Source of the DNA: Bifidobacterium reuteri DSM 23975
Lineage (GTDB): Bacteria; Actinomycetota; Actinomycetes; Actinomycetales; Bifidobacteriaceae
Assembly (NCBI RefSeq): GCF_000741695.1
Contig: NZ_JGZK01000019.1
Coordinates: 1 to 37,266, forward strand
Length of the DNA stretch: 37,266 bases
Direction of reading: 5' to 3'
The notes beneath the pieces were generated by a model. The model ran no database searches. It saw only the letters and a list, made by a program, of their open reading frames with translations, and was not told the DNA's origin. Positions 35,006 to 37,266 of the stretch are shown one piece after another. Each line of letters begins with the position of its first letter. The stretch's first letter is position 1. The translations under genes were made by a program, and so were the position numbers.

Positions 35006-35670
35006 AACCACAGTTATCAGTAGTCCCTCACCGTTGATTGGACGATCCAAACTACCTTTCGCTCTTCCAAGCTCTGTATACCTTGATACCCCCCCGACAC
35101 CCTTTGTCAAGTAATTGCAACGTTGTTAACGCTCTCAAGCACCCTCGTAAACCATTGCAAATACAGCGTTCTCACCCCATTCCACCAGGCGGAAAATAAT
35201 CCGAAAATAGGGGGTATGCAACGGGGGATACACCGGTTACGCGCGTGTCGCATGCGCCAAGCGGGCGGTACGAGCACAACGTAGTCAGCAGCGCAGCACC
35301 CGGATATCGTACGGTCCAGACGCCGCACAATCCGGATACTGCACGGTTCCGGCATCGCACCGTTCAAACACCGCACGACCCAAGCACCGCACGGTTCCGG
35401 CATCGCGCATAATCCCGTGTACAATCCCGTGCACCGTGGCTCTGGCAGCCCACTCCGTCGAACGCTCCGCCCCGCCCGCCATATCCAGCATTCCGCGATA
35501 TTCGTACGGGGGTTTGTACGGTGGCCGCAACGCGGAGTAACGTGGGCGAACGTATGGGGCGCTCCGGCGAACAACATCGGCGATTGAGATTCGTCTCGGT
35601 CATGCAAGGTTGCTCGCCATGGAATCACCCACCTGGACATGGTCCGACACAACAGCAGGGAGGCGGCGCG
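35006..35670. other. Divergent pilus/sortase intergenic region with degenerate repeats
   Basis: No convincing gene. About 35284-35437 contains short degenerate units; GCACGGTTCCGGCATCGC occurs twice (35340-35357 and 35389-35406, 49 bp apart) among CACCG/CCGGAT variants, and AATCCCGTGTAC/AATCCCGTGCAC lie in tandem at 35410-35433. A 198-codon minus-strand frame here is low-complexity and follows the repeats. A C7 run lies at about 35089. Confidence 0.5.
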
Positions 35671-36849
35671 ATGATACGGGGGCGCAATGGCACAGGACGG
35701 CACAAACGCCCGACTTCAGCGCCGACTGCGGCGGCCACACAAGCTCAACAAGCCCCGTCGGCGGCAGTCACACGGCAAGCCCCAGCAGCAGCGGCAGTCA
35801 CTCCGTCAGTCTCGCCCGCACATACCGACTCATTCGCCCCCACCCGGTTCGCCGAGGCTACCGATATCTCCGATCTTGCCGCCGAGCGACGTCGCCTGCA
35901 GCGCAACCTCATCGTGATGCGCGTCATCACCATCCTGCTGTTGGTCGCGGCACTGGCAGTGGCCTGCTTCCCGCTGGCCCTGCAGTTCCAGTCCAGCATG
36001 GAGCTGGCCAAAACCGCAGCGACCAGCGCGCAGAACGTGGCGAACTGGCCGTACCCTCAAGCCGAGGATGCGCTCAAGGCCGCGCGCGCGTACAACGAGA
36101 AGCTCGCGCAGTCCGGGCAGCCGATACTCGGCGAGGCGGTGGACCCGTTCTCCGGAGCACAAGGCGGCTCGCAGGCCAGCGGCGAGGATTCCGCATCGTC
36201 GAAGGACAAGGAATACCAGAGCCTGCTCAACGCGGGCGACGAGGTGATGGGCACCATCAAAGTGCCGAAGCAGTCCATCGACCTGCCGATCTACCACGGC
36301 ACCTCCGAAGAGGCGCTGGCCTCGGGTGCCGGGCACCTGTACGGTTCATCGCTGCCAGTGGGCGGCAAATCCACGCATTCGGTGATCACCGGACACCGTG
36401 GACTCGTGGAGGCGATGATGTTCACGCGCCTCGACGAGATGAAGAAGGGCGATTTCTTCTACATCGAGGTGATGGGGCAGACCCTGGGCTACGAGGTGGA
36501 TCGCATCTCCGTAATCCTGCCGAACGACACCTCGCAGCTCAAGATCGTGCCTGGAGAGGACCGCGTGACGCTGATGACCTGCACGCCGTACGGCGTGAAC
36601 ACGCACCGTCTGCTGGTCTCCGGGCATCGCGTGGCGATTCCGATTCCCGCACCGAAACCGAACGATGTGCATGATGCCCGCAACATCGCCATTGCGGTCG
36701 GGCTCGGCGTGCTGTTGCTCGGATGGCTGGTCGTGCTGTTCGCACGGCGGCATCAGAGTGCGCTGATCATGCGCCACGCGGCATGGTGGCCATGGCGCAA
36801 GCGTCGTGGCGACAGGGCGAACGACACGATCAGCGCGTTCGGGGAGTAG
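35671..36849 (+). CDS. Class C (pilus-polymerising) sortase
   Basis: Joins pilin subunits by transpeptidation at their LPXTG signals. Of 392 residues, the first ~75 are an Ala/Pro/Gln-rich cytoplasmic segment, followed by a membrane helix (MRVITILLLVAALAVACF), the class C lid motif DPF (in EAVDPFSG), the sortase barrel with His242 (VITGHRGL), Cys304 (LMTCTPYG) and Arg313 (THRLLVSGHR), and a C-terminal membrane helix (IAVGLGVLLLGWLVVLFA). The start is ATG 35671 with GGGAGG 8-9 bases upstream; the frame is open from 35521 but without family character. It is divergent from the pilin genes, whereas bifidobacterial pilus sortases commonly follow them in one operon. Confidence 0.92.
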   Translation: MIRGRNGTGRHKRPTSAPTAAATQAQQAPSAAVTRQAPAAAAVTPSVSPAHTDSFAPTRFAEATDISDLAAERRRLQRNLIVMRVITILLLVAALAVACFPLALQFQSSMELAKTAATSAQNVANWPYPQAEDALKAARAYNEKLAQSGQPILGEAVDPFSGAQGGSQASGEDSASSKDKEYQSLLNAGDEVMGTIKVPKQSIDLPIYHGTSEEALASGAGHLYGSSLPVGGKSTHSVITGHRGLVEAMMFTRLDEMKKGDFFYIEVMGQTLGYEVDRISVILPNDTSQLKIVPGEDRVTLMTCTPYGVNTHRLLVSGHRVAIPIPAPKPNDVHDARNIAIAVGLGVLLLGWLVVLFARRHQSALIMRHAAWWPWRKRRGDRANDTISAFGE

Positions 36850-37033
36850 CGGCCCGCGCACTACACGGCGGCACTACACAGCAGCACTACACGACGGAAT
36901 CGCACGCTGGAATCGCACCTTTTGAAACTTTTGATTTTTTTGAAAGTTTTGATTTCGTCACCATGCATCTGATTGGTGCGTCTGGTCTACCGGAGGCGGA
37001 GCGGAGAGCTATACCACTTTCGTATCGTGATAA
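36850..37033. other. Sortase-to-IS junction
   Basis: 184 bp without a gene. GGCACTACAC-type units recur three times at 36856-36892, and TTTTGAAACTTTTGATTTT / TTTTGAAAGTTTTGATTTC form a tandem pair at about 36920-36958, AT-rich and possibly a terminator region for the sortase gene. Confidence 0.45.
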
Positions 37034-37266
37034 TTATAAGAGGCTTCTGCTGTTTTCGTGGGTTAGTTGGTGGGTTGGGGGTAGTCGGATGTCGAGGCCG
37101 CCGCATCGGAGCATGATCAGGCTGATGAGGTTGTCGACGTGGTGGAAGCCGTAGGCCATGCGGATGGTGACCTTGATGCGGTTGTTGAACGCCTCGAGCC
37201 TGGCGTTGGAGTACCCGAGTTCGATGGTGCGCAGGATGTCGGGGCGGCGTCTCCTGATCTTTTTGG
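37034..37266 (-). CDS. ISL3-family transposase, C-terminal part (continues outside window)
   Basis: 77 codons on the minus strand, ending TAA at 37034-37036. The sequence GYSNARLEAFNNRIKVTIRM followed by AYGFHHVDNLISLIMLRCGG is the conserved C-terminal signature of ISL3 transposases (N.RLE..N..IK...R.A.GF). The start lies beyond the window. The IS end is probably in the ~30 bp past the stop; I could not fix its inverted repeat. Confidence 0.85.
   Translation of the reverse strand, partial: KKIRRRRPDILRTIELGYSNARLEAFNNRIKVTIRMAYGFHHVDNLISLIMLRCGGLDIRLPPTHQLTHENSRSLL

Noticed and set aside
35107..35703. A 198-codon minus-strand open frame between pilin and sortase genes
   Set aside because: Cys/Arg-rich low-complexity sequence that follows the degenerate repeats, with no ribosome binding site or family likeness.

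Overview
The window looks like a chromosomal segment of a high-GC Gram-positive bacterium, most probably Bifidobacterium (longum/breve group). The reasons are: a split actinobacterial-type aspartokinase, an actinobacterial small SRP RNA, a sortase-assembled FimA/FimB pilus locus with a class C sortase, IS30- and ISL3-family transposases, and GC-rich core genes beside AT-richer accessory genes. The genus is an inference from gene content; no marker gene such as 16S rRNA is present.

Layout. 1-4.3 kb: topA (minus, 3' end outside the window), a PAP2-family membrane phosphatase and the SRP RNA gene (both minus). 4.5-7.05 kb: a class A penicillin-binding protein (plus). 7.1-7.7 kb: two and a half tandem copies of a 247-bp hairpin-rich repeat. 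7.7-12.4 kb: leuA, a metallophosphoesterase and a DUF5701 protein (all minus), with a 20-bp-spaced inverted array of short repeats between the last two. 12.66-13.75 kb: asd (plus). 13.9-14.95 kb: a lipoprotein-like gene, with a second, diverged copy of the 3' end of asd and its hairpin on the far side. 15.05-15.55 kb: two nested palindromic modules. 15.8-17.2 kb: aspartokinase as two separate genes, kinase then ACT regulatory subunit (minus). 17.95-19.0 kb: an unrecognised two-helix membrane protein (plus).

19.2-27.1 kb is an accessory block: two unrelated AAA_14/DUF4143 ATPases, an AlbA_2/Schlafen-type ATP-binding protein, and a standalone metallo-beta-lactamase-fold protein with an unknown N-terminal domain. 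The second ATPase and the AlbA gene lie between two ~505-bp direct repeats, each made of paired hairpins plus a degenerate ~51-bp tandem array; a third partial copy lies upstream of the first ATPase. The ATPase genes have unusual repeated promoter regions.

27.3-36.85 kb is a sortase-dependent pilus locus: major pilin (LPKTG), a very large minor/tip pilin (LPFTG) interrupted by an IS30-family element, and a divergently transcribed class C sortase. Removing the IS and one copy of a 3-bp duplication restores a 1,368-codon reading frame. The major pilin frame is open but carries two compensating frameshifts that scramble 38 residues of a Cna-B-type domain. Two palindromic AT-rich sites precede the tip-pilin gene. 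The window ends in the 3' part of an ISL3-family transposase gene.

Coherent biology: aspartate-family amino-acid synthesis (asd, split lysC) and leucine synthesis (leuA); wall synthesis (class A PBP) and lipid phosphate metabolism (PAP2); surface pili made probably defective by the IS. The most unusual items are the aspartokinase fission, the repeat-bounded ATPase/AlbA cassette with its iterated promoter, the asd-end duplication around a lipoprotein gene, and the disrupted pilus locus.
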